Assembly: GCF_014898055.3 (NCBI RefSeq)
Contig: NW_023605194.1
Location: 57,637,361 to 57,701,360 of the forward strand
DNA length: 64,000 bases
Origin: Talpa occidentalis
Lineage: Eukaryota; Chordata; Mammalia; Eulipotyphla; Talpidae
Direction: 5' to 3'
How positions within the stretch are numbered: position 1 is the first letter of the stretch; the number at the start of each line of letters is the position of its first letter. A program made the translations under genes and the position numbers. The notes beneath the pieces were generated by a model, which was given only the letters and a program-made list of their open reading frames with translations, made no database searches and was not told the origin of the DNA. Shown here in pieces: positions 1 to 13,521 of the stretch.

Positions 1-345
1 TAGCTTTGTAGTATAGTTTGAAGTCTGGGAGTGTGATGCCTCCATTCCCTTCTTTTTTTTTTTCAGGAGAGCTTTGGCTATTCGGGGTTTTTTTGTGATT
101 CCATATGAATTTCATCAATAATTGTTCTATTTCTTTGAAGAATGACATTGAAATTTTGATTGGAATAGCATTGAATCTGTATATTGCTTTTGGAAGGATG
201 GCCATTTTAATAATGTTTATTCTTCCAATCCATGAGCAGGGGATGTCTTTCCATTTCTTTGTGTCTTCTTCTATTTCTTTTAACAGTGTTTTATAGTTTT
301 CTTTGTATAGGTCCTTTACCTCTTTTGTTAGATTTATTCCCAAAT
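1..345 (-). mobile_element. L1 ORF2 fragment (thumb region), 3' part of a 5'-inverted L1
   Basis: Read on the minus strand this encodes the part of L1 ORF2p just after the reverse transcriptase core: [18 protein letters not shown], then a region resembling [18 protein letters not shown]. The element continues beyond the left edge of the window. At about 345 it switches abruptly to ORF2 sequence on the opposite strand, so this and the next feature are one insertion with an inverted 5' part. It is a pseudogenised retrotransposon fragment with no function inferred. Confidence 0.9.
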
Positions 346-1785
346 ATTTGAAACGACAAGGAGGACACCAATATCCTAAATGTATGGGATGCAGCAAAAG
401 CAGTAATAAGAGGAAAATATATAGCAATAGAAGCTCACATCAAGAAACAAGAAAGAACTCAAAGAAACAACCTAATCTCAAAGCTCAAAGATCTAGAGAA
501 AGAACAACAAAAAAAACCCAAAACCAGTAGAAGAAAAGAAATAATAAAAACCAAAGCAGAAATAAATGAAATTGAAACTAAAAAAACAATCCAAAAGATC
601 AATGAATCCAAGAGCTGGTTCTTTGAAAAAAATCAATAAAATAGACAAACCCCTAGCCAGGCTCACAAAGGAAAAAAGGGAGAAAGCACAAATAAACAGG
701 ATCATCAATGAAAGAGGAGAAATCACAATGGACACAGCAGAAATCAAAAGAATAATCAGTAACTACTATGAACAGTTATATGGAAACAAGTTTAACAATC
801 TAGAGGAGATGGACAAATTCCTACAACTCTACAATCACCCAAAGCTAGATAAAGAAGAAATAGAACACCTAAACAGACCAATTACAAGCAGCAAAATTGA
901 AATGGTAATCAAAAACCTCCCCAAAAACAAAAAGCCCAGGACCTGATGGATTTACAAATGAATTCTACCAAACATTCAGAGACGAATTAGTGCCTATCCT
1001 TCACAAACTCTTCCAAAAAAGTGAGAAGGAAGGGACAATACCAAACACGTTCTATGAAGCCAACATTACACTAATACCAAAACCGAACAAGGACAACACA
1101 AAAAAGGAAAACTACAGGCCAATCTCCCTAATGAACACTGATGCAAAAATCCTCAATAAAATTTTAGCTATCAGAATCCAACAATGTATCCATAAGATAA
1201 TTCACCACGACCAAGTAGGATTCATTCCAGGGACACAAGGATGGTTTAACATCCGAAAATCAATCAACGTTATCCAACACATCAACAAAAAGAAATATAA
1301 AAACCATATGATAATATCAATAGATGCTGAGAAAGCTTTCGACAAAGTGCAACACCCATTCATGATAAAAGCCCTTGAAATTCTTGGGATACAAGGAACA
1401 TACCTCAACATCATAAAGGCCATCTATGACAAGCCAACAGCCAGTATCATTCTCAATGGTGAAAAGCTGAAAGCAATTCCATTAAGATCTGGAACAAGAC
1501 AAGGATGTCCACTTTCACCACTGCTTTTCAGTATAATACTGGAAGTCCTAGCCAGAGCAATAAGACAAGAGAAAGACATCCAAGGAATCCAAATAGGAAA
1601 AGAAGTCAAACTATCACTATTTGCAGATGATATGATAATATACATAGAGAACCCCAAAAACTCCACAGAAAAACTAATTCAACTCATCAATCAGTTCAGT
1701 AAAGTGGCAGGATACAAAATCAACACGCAAAAGTCAGTAGCCTTCCTATACTCAAACAATAAATCTGAAGAAGAAATCAAAAAAA
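346..1785 (+). mobile_element. L1 ORF2 fragment (linker to reverse transcriptase), inverted 5' part
   Basis: The + strand encodes L1 ORF2p from the endonuclease-RT linker ([20 protein letters not shown]) through the RT domain. Visible RT motifs are [26 protein letters not shown], a Gly-rich [11 protein letters not shown] block and the catalytic FADDM (about 1618-1632). A frame break lies near 942-950, between KNKKPR and DGFTNEFY, so it is not intact. The ORF2 match ends near 1782 at [10 protein letters not shown], almost exactly where the minus-strand piece at 1-345 picks up. That is the twin-priming geometry. Confidence 0.92.
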
Positions 1786-1945
1786 AAAAATCCCTTTTTT
1801 TATTGAATCTCACTTTAAATGTTTACGTAGAGCAGCTCCCCCGCCCATCTGTGACTATGCAGTTGCTTCTCTTCACCAACTTCCCTTTGCAAAGCAGCAG
1901 AAAGGCAGCTCTCCCGAGGACACTGGCCTGTTACTATGCAGAACT
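1786..1945. other. Sequence flanking the L1-7SK insertion, left side
   Basis: This stretch between the two L1 insertions has no open frame that I recognise. It appears continuous with 2711-2830 once the L1-7SK insertion is removed. The joined sequence has AATAAA near 2801 and could be part of an old LTR, but I cannot name it. Confidence 0.4.
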
Positions 1946-2517
1946 CTTTTTTTTTTTTTTCTCTCTTTTTTTTTTATTTTAATAATAAATTTTATTTTTA
2001 TATTCCCCATACAATTGCAGCCCCCCCATTCAGACCCCAATCTCTCCCCTCCCACCCCCGCCCCCTTAAAAGTGTCTCTGGTTCGTAGTTTTTTGTTGAT
2101 TTTGATTTTCACTTTCTTATAGTTATTTGTTTTCCTGGTCCCTTATTTAAGTTTTCTAGATTCCTGCTATGAGTGAGACCATCCAGTATTTTTCTTTTTC
2201 TTTTTGGCTTATTTCGCTGGGCATGATCCCTTCCAGTGCCATCCATGCTGCTGCAAATTGCATGTGTTTATCTTTTTTGAATGCTGAGTAATATTCCATG
2301 GTATATATGTACCACATCTTCTTGATCCAGTCATCTACTTTTGGGCATTTGGGTTGTTTCCAAAGCTTAGCTATTGTAAACAGTGCTGCTATAAACATAG
2401 GGGTGCAGGTGTTCTTTGGAATTGATGTTTCTGTGTCCTTTGGGTAAATACCTAGGAGTGGAATTGCTGGATCATATGGAAGCTCTATGTTTAGTAGGTC
2501 CAGAAATCTCCACATCT
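1946..2517 (-). mobile_element. L1 3' end (ORF2 C-terminus plus 3' UTR), minus strand
   Basis: The minus strand (2515 to 2156) encodes the ORF2p C-terminal segment, including ELPYDPAIPLLGIYPK, KLWKQPKCPKVDDWIKKMWY and YTMEYYSAFKKD. It is followed by a 3' UTR with a G-rich tract (2018-2070 as C-runs on the + strand) and a poly(A) tail seen as T-runs at 1948-1976. The element is heavily 5' truncated and abuts the 7SK fragment at about 2517. The pair is bracketed by a direct repeat of about 9 bp (GAACTCTT core at about 1941 and 2711), so they look like one insertion. Confidence 0.9.
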
Positions 2518-2710
2518 CCAGGGTTGATTCGGCTGATCTGGCTGGCTAGGCGGGTGTCCCCTTCCTCCCTCACCGCTCCATGTGCGTCCCTCCCGAAGCT
2601 GCGCGCTCGGTCGAAGAGGATGGCCTTCCCCGAATAGAGATGGACCGGTCTTCGGTCGAGGGTATACGAGTAGCTGCGCTCCCCTGCTAGAACCTCCAAA
2701 CAAGCTCTCA
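2518..2710 (+). pseudogene. RN7SK: 7SK snRNA pseudogene fragment
   Basis: The sequence matches the interior of 7SK RNA, about nt 50-240 of roughly 330. Recognisable blocks are CAGGGTTGATTCGGCTGATC, GGCTAGGCGGGTGTCCCC, CGAAGCTGCGCGCTCGGTCG, GGTATACGAGTAGCTGCGCT and CCTCCAAACAAGCTCTCA. Both RNA ends are missing, and a handful of substitutions are visible around 2618-2665, so this is a retroposed fragment and not a functional gene. It lies in the opposite orientation to the L1 it touches. Short open frames here on both strands are shadows. Confidence 0.95.
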
Positions 2711-4475
2711 GAACTCTTATTACAAACCTGTACCTTTCAGGGGCAGCTCTTTCTGCCTGCTGTGTCTGTGCACATATATTTACTCTTCTTTCCCTTTTTA
2801 TAATAAACTTGTCCTATTGTATATATAATTAAATGATTGATTCAAGAATAACATAAAGATGATTGTAATTTGAGTATCACTTATAAACATATTAAATGGT
2901 TTGGAAACTGAAACCATTTGGGTTTCAACTGAGAGTATCAAGTATGAGATAAACAGCCTTCATTCTAAAGTTTTTGCAAACCTAGATTACGTTGTGAATA
3001 GTAAAGATCTAAATTCAGCTGAATCACTCTTTTGGTCAGGAAGGAAGGGAAAAATAGAGAATAACTGTAAATCATTTTTCCAAATGGAACAGAGGATGAT
3101 ATGACCACAGAACATTAAAATTTTGCCTTAATCAGCTTCACCTTGAAATAATAGCTGAGAATCACTGGTTAATTTAAAATTTGGAATATTCTTTGAAATA
3201 ATTTATAAAGAAATCATAAAGATATTTTCATAATCTAACACTAATAAAAATAGTGTTATTCTCTCAATCTTGCCTTATACTAAGAACTAAATTTGTGAGG
3301 CAGTTGGAATTCTCAGGTCAGAAAATTAGAAACAAACACAAGATATCTCCTCCAAGGAGTTCAGACTGATTTAGAAAAAGGATTAAACTATGGCCAGAAA
3401 ATGTTAAAGGCTTGTGAACGTATAGAGACAAATGGAATTACTTCAGTGACATGTTAATTACTTATTTTATTCAAAATGTTACAATTATTTTGATTTTCTT
3501 ATTTCTGGTTATCTGAATTTCTTAGATTTATTTTTGTTTTAAACATTTTAAACTATTTTTCTCTGGTTCTTTAAGCTTTCTTCTACTTGAATTTTTTTCT
3601 TTGGTTTTGTTTTCGTTGTTGCATTTATTTCTAGATTATTTCCAGATAGTATCTCTTCAAATATTTATTTCCTACTGTCTCTTTCTTTCTTTTCTGGGAC
3701 TCCAATTATAACTTTTTTTTTCTCGTAGCTTTTGGACACTCTGTTCTTGTTCTTTTCCCACCACACTCTCTCTGTGCTTTACCTAAAATAATTTATATTG
3801 TCTTATTTTCAAGTGCACTGATTTATCTATATCAGCTTACTGATAGCACCATTGAAGGGATTTTTCATTTTGTACTTTTTTTTTTAATTTCTACCATTTC
3901 AACTTAATTATTTATTAAACTTTCTATCACTCTACTGAATTTCCCCATCAGTTCAAGAATGTTTTCACTTCTCACTAGATTCAACAAAGTATCAGAACCT
4001 GCCTGATAGTCCCAATATCTTGGTTATTTGTTGATCTCATTTTATTGCTTTCCTTATCTTTTCACCAGGCCCTACATGCCTGCATCACAGAAGGGGTTTC
4101 TCTCTATTCTCCTCTTTCTCCCATAGTGATTAACTGCTCTTGCTTACTGCTTGGTTCTACTCTTATTGTGGGACTACTTCTCTGTTCTTGTTCCATTGCT
4201 TATATGGCTAATATCTGAGATATTCGCAAGATTTTCTTCCCTTCTTTCCATGGCACTCATACTCTACTTCCTATTTTTGGTGGATCCGGTGCAAGAGAGT
4301 TGCCCCTTCCTAACCAGTAGTAGACTTCTATTGTATACAGGTGAAGGATGTTAGGCCTAAAAAGACTTCTCCTGCCCCAGGGACAGTGAAGTTTTGCTTA
4401 TATCTCTTCCCCAAAAGCAGTGAATCTTTGCCTCTGTCCTGGGGATAGAACAGAGAGGACAGACCTCTCTCTATG
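2711..4475. other. PCDH15 intron or upstream DNA, no gene recognised
   Basis: AT-rich DNA. 2711-2830 is probably the right flank of the L1-7SK insertion. 3480-4150 is T-rich on the + strand and may be old minus-strand repeat. Nothing here has splice-bordered coding potential that I can support. Confidence 0.5.
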
Positions 4476-4870
4476 GTTTAAGGAATACTACTCAGCAATC
4501 AAAAAGATAAACTTATTCACAGAAACATTGGATGGAACTGTAAGGGATTATGCTCAGTGAAATAAGTCAGAAGGAGAAAGAAAAATATTGAATGGTTTCA
4601 CTTATAGGAGGTATATAGGGAAACCATACCAAAAAAAAAAAAAAGACAAAACTACCAGGCAAACTATAAATTAGAGACATTTAGTAGGGTAGGGGGAATC
4701 AAAATGGGAGGGAAAAGCACATGAGTCTATAGTGACCATTTACAGGTATCTTGGTGTTAGTAATTTTATGGGAATAACACCTAAGAAGAGAAATCAAACA
4801 AAATACAAAAATGAGTAACAAGGTAAAATATATATAAATAAAAATGGGGAAAAAAGAGTCAAAAAAAAAA
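4476..4870 (+). mobile_element. L1 3' end, old copy
   Basis: The + strand resembles the L1 ORF2 C-terminus and 3' UTR: a decayed EYYSAIKK-like start, then GGATGGAACTG and AGTGAAATAAGTCAGAAGGA. It has internal A-runs at 4630 and 4860. It is too decayed to be coding. Confidence 0.75.
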
Positions 4871-5415
4871 GTATCTTACCTTGTGTGAGATACAGGCCCA
4901 GGAACTACAAAATATCCCAATGTTAGCTTAATACATCCTATATCCCTGTATTCTGATGGGGATTTCTCTCTGTCTCCCATTTTGTCCTCGATATAGCCTA
5001 TGGAGGTCCATGCAAGTGAGGGCACCACCCTTGGGTTTGTGTGTCTCTCATTCTAACCTGGTATACTCTTTTTATGATTTTAGTATTATCTGACATTTTC
5101 TGTTATTAGGACAGGAGCCACATTCTCTTGTGACTTTCTACATCCTAAGCAGAAAAATATTATACTACTTTAAATATATGGACCATATAATTTTTTAGAA
5201 GATAGGCAAATAGAATTTTAGTGTGTGCACCCTATTTATATGCCCAACTTATTTAACATTAGTCTGTACATGTGGTAAATGAGCGATGAAGTAGGTAGAG
5301 AAAATCTGAACTCTACTAGCTACTTTTAAGTATATAATGTTTAAAAGCATACTTACACTTTATATTGGATGGCTACTAAGCTCTGATAAAGCTTCCTTAA
5401 AATTTCTAAGTCTAG

Positions 5416-5707
5416 GGCCTCCCAGGTGGCGCAGCGGTTGAGCGCTGGGTTGCGAAGCTGCCCGCGGCCTCTGTGGCGCCGGTTCGATCCCCGGCTGCTC
5501 CCAGGCCACCGGAGGAGGGTCCCACATGGCGCGCAGACCTCTCCTGCCGCCCGCTGCTCCCCTCAGCAGTGTGCTTCGGTCCTTCTGCCTGTTCTGCTCC
5601 CTGCTCTGGCTCTGGTGAATTCTCTCACCCTCCCGGCTTCTGACTGTACCCAGTGCATGTATAAACCAAACAAACAAATAGATAAATAAATAAGACATGC
5701 CTCTAGA

Positions 5708-5740
<33 letters not shown>
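5416..5740 (+). mobile_element. tRNA-derived SINE, young full-length copy
   Basis: The head GGCCTCCCAGGTGGCGCAGC and the following GGTTCGATCCC resemble pol III A and B boxes. The body ends in GTATAAACC and AATAAATAAG, followed by a long A-tail. A perfect 16-bp target site duplication (AAATTTCTAAGTCTAG) lies at 5400-5415 and 5741-5756, which supports recent L1-mediated insertion. It resembles the T+ class of SINEs with an AATAAA signal in the tail. The open frames inside it, on both strands, are not genes. Confidence 0.95.
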
Positions 5741-5748
<8 letters not shown>

Positions 5749-5756
5749 AAGTCTAG

Positions 5757-8104
5757 AGAAAAAAGCATAGAGAAGCAGAATACTAAAATTCCCAATAAAT
5801 AGAAAACTATGTTATCTAAATAATTGTGGAACTTTATATAGTGGAAATAGTGGCCTGCCCCTAGTATATTTCATTAAGATAATAACCTTTTCCAAATAGA
5901 ATGCCATGGACAGATATGTTGGACATTGCCCATTGTGTAAAACTATATCTCAGAGACATAGTAGTAGTTAAATCATGTTGCTAGATACTAGGAAGGGATC
6001 TGTTCAATCCATTCTTAGACTTGAAAGAGTTTTTGACCATCAACCCAGTAAAGCATGGATAAGAATAAAGAGAAGAATAATATTTCTTCATTGATGTTAA
6101 ATCTGACACCTTCCCCTAGTAGGATAAGTAAGTAGAGTTAAAGATCGGATAAGTAAAAATACTGAAAGAGAAATGAAATAGTATTTTCCGGACTCAGAGG
6201 TAGAATATTTATCTGGGAGAATATATCTCAGAGGGAGAATTATCTAATTATGTTCTTCCTGAAACCACTGGAAAATAGTTTTAACATTTTAGTAGCAAGC
6301 AAGGCAGTATGGGACAGTGAAATAAGGTGTGTGTTTTATGTATTGTAAATACTTCTGCTTCTTATAAAAGAACTGCATATAGGAATTGATCTTCAACACA
6401 GTGGTGGAACAGGTTGACAGACGTGTCTCCCCCTCAGAGCTTTTAGAATGTGCTAGTCTTCCACTCATGCTGACTCAGTGTGCTAGCACACATTCTAGGA
6501 AGAGCCAACCAGATTCCTTCATTAAGGATTAACATAGATGATAGGAAACATTAGAGATCTTAGTCCAATATCAGAAAAAGTATAAAACAAAAGCCTGCAC
6601 ATTCTTAAGAGTCATTTTTTTTTCCACCTCAGATAGAAAATCTCTTAAAATGCATTTATCTTCTGAATTCAACTTTACTTGAAACAAGAAAACATGTAAA
6701 AAATTGACAACATGAGGTATACGTGAGAAGCTCATAAACATATTACAGAAAAAGCATGAAATACATCAAAATATATTTAGAAAATAATTAAAATCCAACT
6801 CAATAATTACAGGTATCTCAGAGGTAAAAAGTGTAATAGTTTTCACAGAAACAACCAAAAATATAATTTAAATATTTTATTGTGTTATAAAGGCAAAATC
6901 AATGAAAAGGTAGTCATGAGTCTTTGAAAAGTATCTGAATATGTTTAAAAAACATTGAAGCAGAAATAAAAATGACTTAATTATAAAGGATCAAAAATTA
7001 GATGAGCTTTACACATCCCATCTGCATTATAAAAAGCCAAAGGCAATGGAATCAATACCACAGTATTGATTTTAAGGGAAAATGGTATGATTAAAAATGT
7101 TTTACCTAAGTAAACTCTTCTTCATGTGTAAAGCAGAAAGATATTCTAGATGGAGTATGAGTTCAAAAGTGACCAATTTTTCTAATAAACACTTATAACA
7201 TTTATCTAAAATTAGACATAAACCAAAATAAATGTATAAACAATGAAGCTTTTGTAGTATAAAAGTCTAAAAATTATTCCTTTAGGTGGTCTGGCTAACA
7301 TGTATAAGAATGCACCAGAATTGTGGTATAACAACTACATTCTGCCCTACAAGGGTTAACTTTTCCCTATAGTTAATAATCTTCCTTCCTCTGCTTCTGA
7401 TCCTTGCCATGTTTTAATATTTGTGTCACAGTTCTTAATCAAGACTTAATTTTTAATTTATTAGTCTATCTGAAAGAGTGTTTTATTATTTTTTCCTAGT
7501 ACTTGGAACAATAGTTAATATTTATTACATTTTATAACATCTAAAAAGACCTGGGAAAAGGCAAGAAACATACTTAAAAAATTTTGAATGTTTTATGTTG
7601 TAATATGCAAACCTGTGTAAAAAATGCATAGAATTAAAACTAAAATTGAATTATCTAAGCTATTAAGTTTCTTAAATTGGAAGATAAACTCCCCAGAAGG
7701 ATTTGTATCTGATATTAGGCATATCTTTATTTTCCTATGTAGAAACTTTGAGCAGTGTGTTAGCTAGATTTAAGTTCAGTTTGATCACTTGGAAAATTAG
7801 AATAACTAGTGTCAAAATGCTTAAAATAGACTGTAAGGTGCACAAACATGGCATCTTTGATTACCACTTTAATATTTTCATTTATATTTTCTATATTTTC
7901 AATGCATGTATATTGTACATTTTCTACATGTTCAATATATGTAAGTTCTTTATTAATGTATTCTAAAATAACATTTTTATTTTTATAATCACAAGTTTAT
8001 AAAAGTATTAATAGCAAAAAATGATTAGAATTATTTATAGAGATTGTCCTTGCATTGTGGGACTATAAGTAAGTTTGCTTTTTGAACTATTTTGTATTTT
8101 CCAA
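5757..8104. other. PCDH15 intron, no gene recognised
   Basis: AT-rich intronic DNA with no exon-like segment. An imperfect hairpin at 6444-6497 is described under findings. Confidence 0.6.
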
Positions 8105-9700
8105 TTTTCTTTTTTTTTTTATTAATGTAATGCTAGTTTACAATGCTGTATATGGTTTTGGGTAGAGGTTCACATCTTTTCAGATGTATGTTATCACAAT
8201 ATGGTTACCATCCAAGCACTCATAATCTTCCACTTCAGTCTATTAGGCCACTTCCATTCTTTGTTTTCCTTTCAGTATTCTCAGTTCTTCAGTGAGATTT
8301 ATAGGTTTCTTTGCTTAGCTGTTTCTTTTCTTTTCTTTGGTTTCTTTGTAATCCACATACGACTTTCTTTACACTTCTGACTTATTTCCATCAGCATACT
8401 CTCCCCCAGTTCCATCCATGTTATCCCATTCTGTATATATACTACATCATCTTAATCCACTCATCTGACCTTGGGTACCTGGTTGCTTTCATAACTTGCT
8501 TATTCTAAACAGTTCTTCAATGAACATACGAGTATACGTATATACCTTCCAATTAGTGTTTTTGTATTCTTCAAATAGATACCTAGGAAGGAATTGTTGA
8601 GTCATATGGCACATCCATTTCTAATAATTTGAGAAACCTCCATACTGCTTTTCATTGTGGCTGGACCAGTTTATATTCCCACCAAAAATGTACAAGTGTT
8701 CCATTTTCTCCATATGTTCACCAATATTTTTTTTTTGTTCTGATCTTTATATGGGCCATTTTCAGAGATGGCATCTCATTATGGCTTTGATTTGCAGTTC
8801 CCTAATGATAAGTGATGATGAATATTTTCTTTCTCATGTGCTAGCTGGCCATCTGTATATCTTTTTTTTTTTTTTTTGGAGAAGTGTCTATTTAGCTCTT
8901 CTGCCCATATTTTGATTGGGGGTTTGTTTTGTTTTTTTGCTGACTTATATGAGTTCTTTGTAGATTTTAGCTGCTAGTGCAATGTGTGATGCACACATAT
9001 TCTCTTCCTTTGACTAGGGTGTCTTTTTGATTTAATGATAGTTTATTTTGCTGTACAGAAGCTCTTTTTAGTTTGATATAGTCCCATATGTTTATTATTT
9101 TTGCCCGTGCATTCCTCATTGGAGTAGAGTCCCTAAAGCATCTCTGCAGTCAGTGTTGCAGATTGTTGTGCCTGTTTTCATCTGTGAAATTTATTTTTCT
9201 GGTTTAACATCAAGTCTTTAATTCATTTTGAGTTTGTTTTTTGTTTTTGTTTTTGTTTTTATAGTGGTCTGGTTTAATTCTTTTGCCTGTGGCTGTCCTG
9301 TTTTCTGAATACCATTTGTTGAAGAAAATATCCTTTCTTCAATTTTATATTCTTGTTCCATTGTCATAAATTAACTGTTCATATGACTATGGATTTATTT
9401 CTGGGTTCTCAATTCTTTTCCATTGATCTATGTGTCTACTTTTATTCCAGTGCCAAACTGTTTTGATTACTACAGCTTTGTAGAATGCGTGAAGCCTGAA
9501 GTGTGAAATATTCATTCTTTTTGTCAAAACTGCTTTTGTATTCGGGGTCTTTTGTAGTTCCATATAAATTTAAGCAATGTTTGCTCTTTTCTTTGAAGAA
9601 TAAAATTAAAACTTGGATAGGGACTGCATTAAATCTGTATAATTGCTTTGGATAAGATGAGCATTTTTACAATGCTAATTCTTCCAATCCATGAGATATA
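8105..9700 (-). mobile_element. L1, 5'-truncated old copy, minus strand
   Basis: A T-run at 8110-8120 marks the 3' tail. The minus strand then runs from the 3' UTR through the decayed ORF2 C-terminal region. At 9640-9695 it reaches the segment corresponding to [13 protein letters not shown], where it is truncated. Many stops and indels are present. Confidence 0.88.
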
Positions 9701-11649
<1,949 letters not shown>

Positions 11650-11913
11650 GGGTCCTCCCTGGTGGTGCAAGGTGTTATAGTGTCAGCACTATCAAGCAAT
11701 CCACAGCTACTGCAGCATGAGTTCGATCTCCAACCTGGGAGGTGACCCAAATGGTGCAGCAGACCTCTGCTGTCTTGCCTGCTGATCCCCTTAGCAGTGT
11801 ATTTCAGTCAATCTGCCTGTTCTGTTCCCACTCTGTCTCTCTGGTGAATCCTCTCACATACCTCCACACCTCTGGCCTGTACCCCAGTTCTTATATGCAT
11901 AAATAAATCTTAA
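11650..11913 (+). mobile_element. tRNA-derived SINE
   Basis: A diverged copy of the same SINE (GGTCCTCCCTGGTGGTGCAA head, AATAAATCTTA tail). It has a 14-bp target duplication AGAAAGGAATCATA at 11636-11649 and 11914-11927. Confidence 0.93.
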
Positions 11914-11927
11914 AGAAAGGAATCATA

Positions 11928-13258
11928 AATCATAATTGCTTGACATAACAAACCCTAATAAAAATCGTAACTTTCTATGCATCATTTTGAAATACCAATA
12001 GGAAAAGTCTATAATAGTTGATATATATTCTTAAACTGCTATCTTTGCTCTCTAATACTGAGAATATTATTTTATTAAATAAGGTAAGGTAATTCCCACC
12101 TTAGGTTGAACAGTATGCTTTGCATGAAAATTCTATAGGAATATTTTCTATTACAAAAACAATATGAAGTTGTAAATGTAACACTTAAGCTGGTATTTTG
12201 GAATTCAGAGTGTCCTTACCAGATCAATTGATACGCCAAATCTAAAGCCTGTGAGAAAACGCATGCTAGATAAATCGTTTTAAAATTTTGTCATCAACTC
12301 AATATTAATTTTCGTGCTAAATTGAACTTGTATAGCAATATTCTTTCCCTTTCATCAGTTTCCCAAGGAAGCTTTATTATATCCTGTTAACAAAAATATC
12401 AGTGAGAAGACTTGTATTTGGCACACAATGCAATGGCCAAAACTGAAGCACCCTGCATGTTAAACTCAGTGGACCCGTAATTTAGCGAAATAAGATGCTT
12501 ACTATTTAAACATTTTGTAGTCACAGTATTTAATTATTTTTAGTTTAGTAATCAGCTAAGCACTATGAATTAATTTTAGTTACTTTTCTTATAGATTAAC
12601 AAAACTAAGCAAAATGAGTTTTATACTGCTTATACTTCAAAAAATTTTCTAAATATTTAAAATCTTATTTTGTACCTTCATATTCTGCTTATAAATAAGA
12701 TCTGAATTTTGCACTTTCTTTTATATTAAATGTATCTCTGAAATTTTCTACTCATAGACACCTAAAAGGCAAATGTGAAGAGTGTCATGGATTCATTACC
12801 ATGGAATGGCACCTTCCAGTTCTAGCTCCAGCTACAAAGTGGGGGCAAAGTCTAATCACGCTTGCTGCCTGGTTCCATTCCTTTAATATTATTCAGGCAC
12901 AGTAAATCAAGAAGCCACTTATAAAGATCAGATCATCTTTAATATTCTGCTTCTCTATCAGAGTTGAAATTCACATATACATGTTTTAATCCAGTTTTTC
13001 TTATTCCATTTAGTAGGTTTCTTTGTTTTCCTGTAATAAATGTTTTAACAGCTTGTATGACTATGACAGTAATAATTATGTGCTCACCATTTTCACTTTC
13101 TAAATTAAAACAGCTTCCCTTTTATGTCATTAAGTCTGTCATTATGTGTTTAACCAGGAAATTATTCATAATTTAGAATAAATCATATTTTATAATATTA
13201 TGAACTCAATATTTCTAATGTAGTTTTCTCTTTTCTTACTCAATGCTTTCCTAAACAG
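11928..13258. other. PCDH15 intron before the 9-nt microexon
   Basis: AT-rich intron with nothing recognised until the microexon acceptor. The last 30 nt are pyrimidine-rich and hold a TGC at 13244-13246, 12 nt before the exon. Confidence 0.6.
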
Positions 13259-13267
13259 GTTTAAAGT
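13259..13267 (+). CDS. PCDH15: PCDH15 9-nt microexon (Q-F-K-V)
   Basis: The nine bases GTTTAAAGT lie between an AG acceptor (13257-13258) and a consensus GTAAGT donor (13268). G completes the Gln codon begun by CA of the transmembrane exon, TTT AAA give Phe-Lys, and GT joins A of the next exon to give Val. The result is SYRQFKVRQAE, the known PCDH15 juxtamembrane sequence, which makes this assignment firm despite the size. Skipping it would keep frame, because 9 is a multiple of three. An upstream UGC motif is typical of SRRM4-dependent microexons. Confidence 0.95.
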
Positions 13268-13394
13268 GTAAGTATAATTATTAATATTTTGTACGTAATG
13301 TTAGGTAATATGAAAATTTAAAAATCCAGATAATACTGTAATGTAGTCATCCTGCTCAGAACCATGTATCATTTGTCTGTTTTGTATTTTCCAG

Positions 13395-13521
13395 AGGTGC
13401 AGACATTTTAGTTCAAATCCCCCATCAGTTTTCTAAACAGACTTTAACTGGTTTTACACAATTTGATACAAGTGGAGGAAATTTGGAAAACACAGTTGCT
13501 CTGATAGCTGCCACCTTTTAA
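13395..13521 (+). other. Candidate alternative terminal exon of PCDH15 (unproven)
   Basis: Only 127 nt after the microexon donor there is a good acceptor (TTTTGTATTTTCCAG, AG at 13393-13394). The bases after it start with A, so GT plus A gives Val exactly as for the normal next exon. The frame then stays open for 41 codons: it begins GADILVQIPHQFSKQ, ends LIAATF, and stops at TAA 13519-13521. An AATAAA lies at 13741-13746. I do not recognise the peptide. A 41-codon open stretch can occur by chance in such DNA, and a decayed retroposed fragment is an alternative. Confidence 0.3.

Noticed and set aside
990..1982. 330-residue open frame as a cellular gene
   Set aside because: It is L1 ORF2 reverse transcriptase (FADDM motif) running into non-L1 DNA; the element is broken and inverted.
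5416..5480. A tRNA gene at the SINE head
   Set aside because: The pol III box-like head belongs to a repeated SINE with tail and target duplication; no complete cloverleaf is expected.
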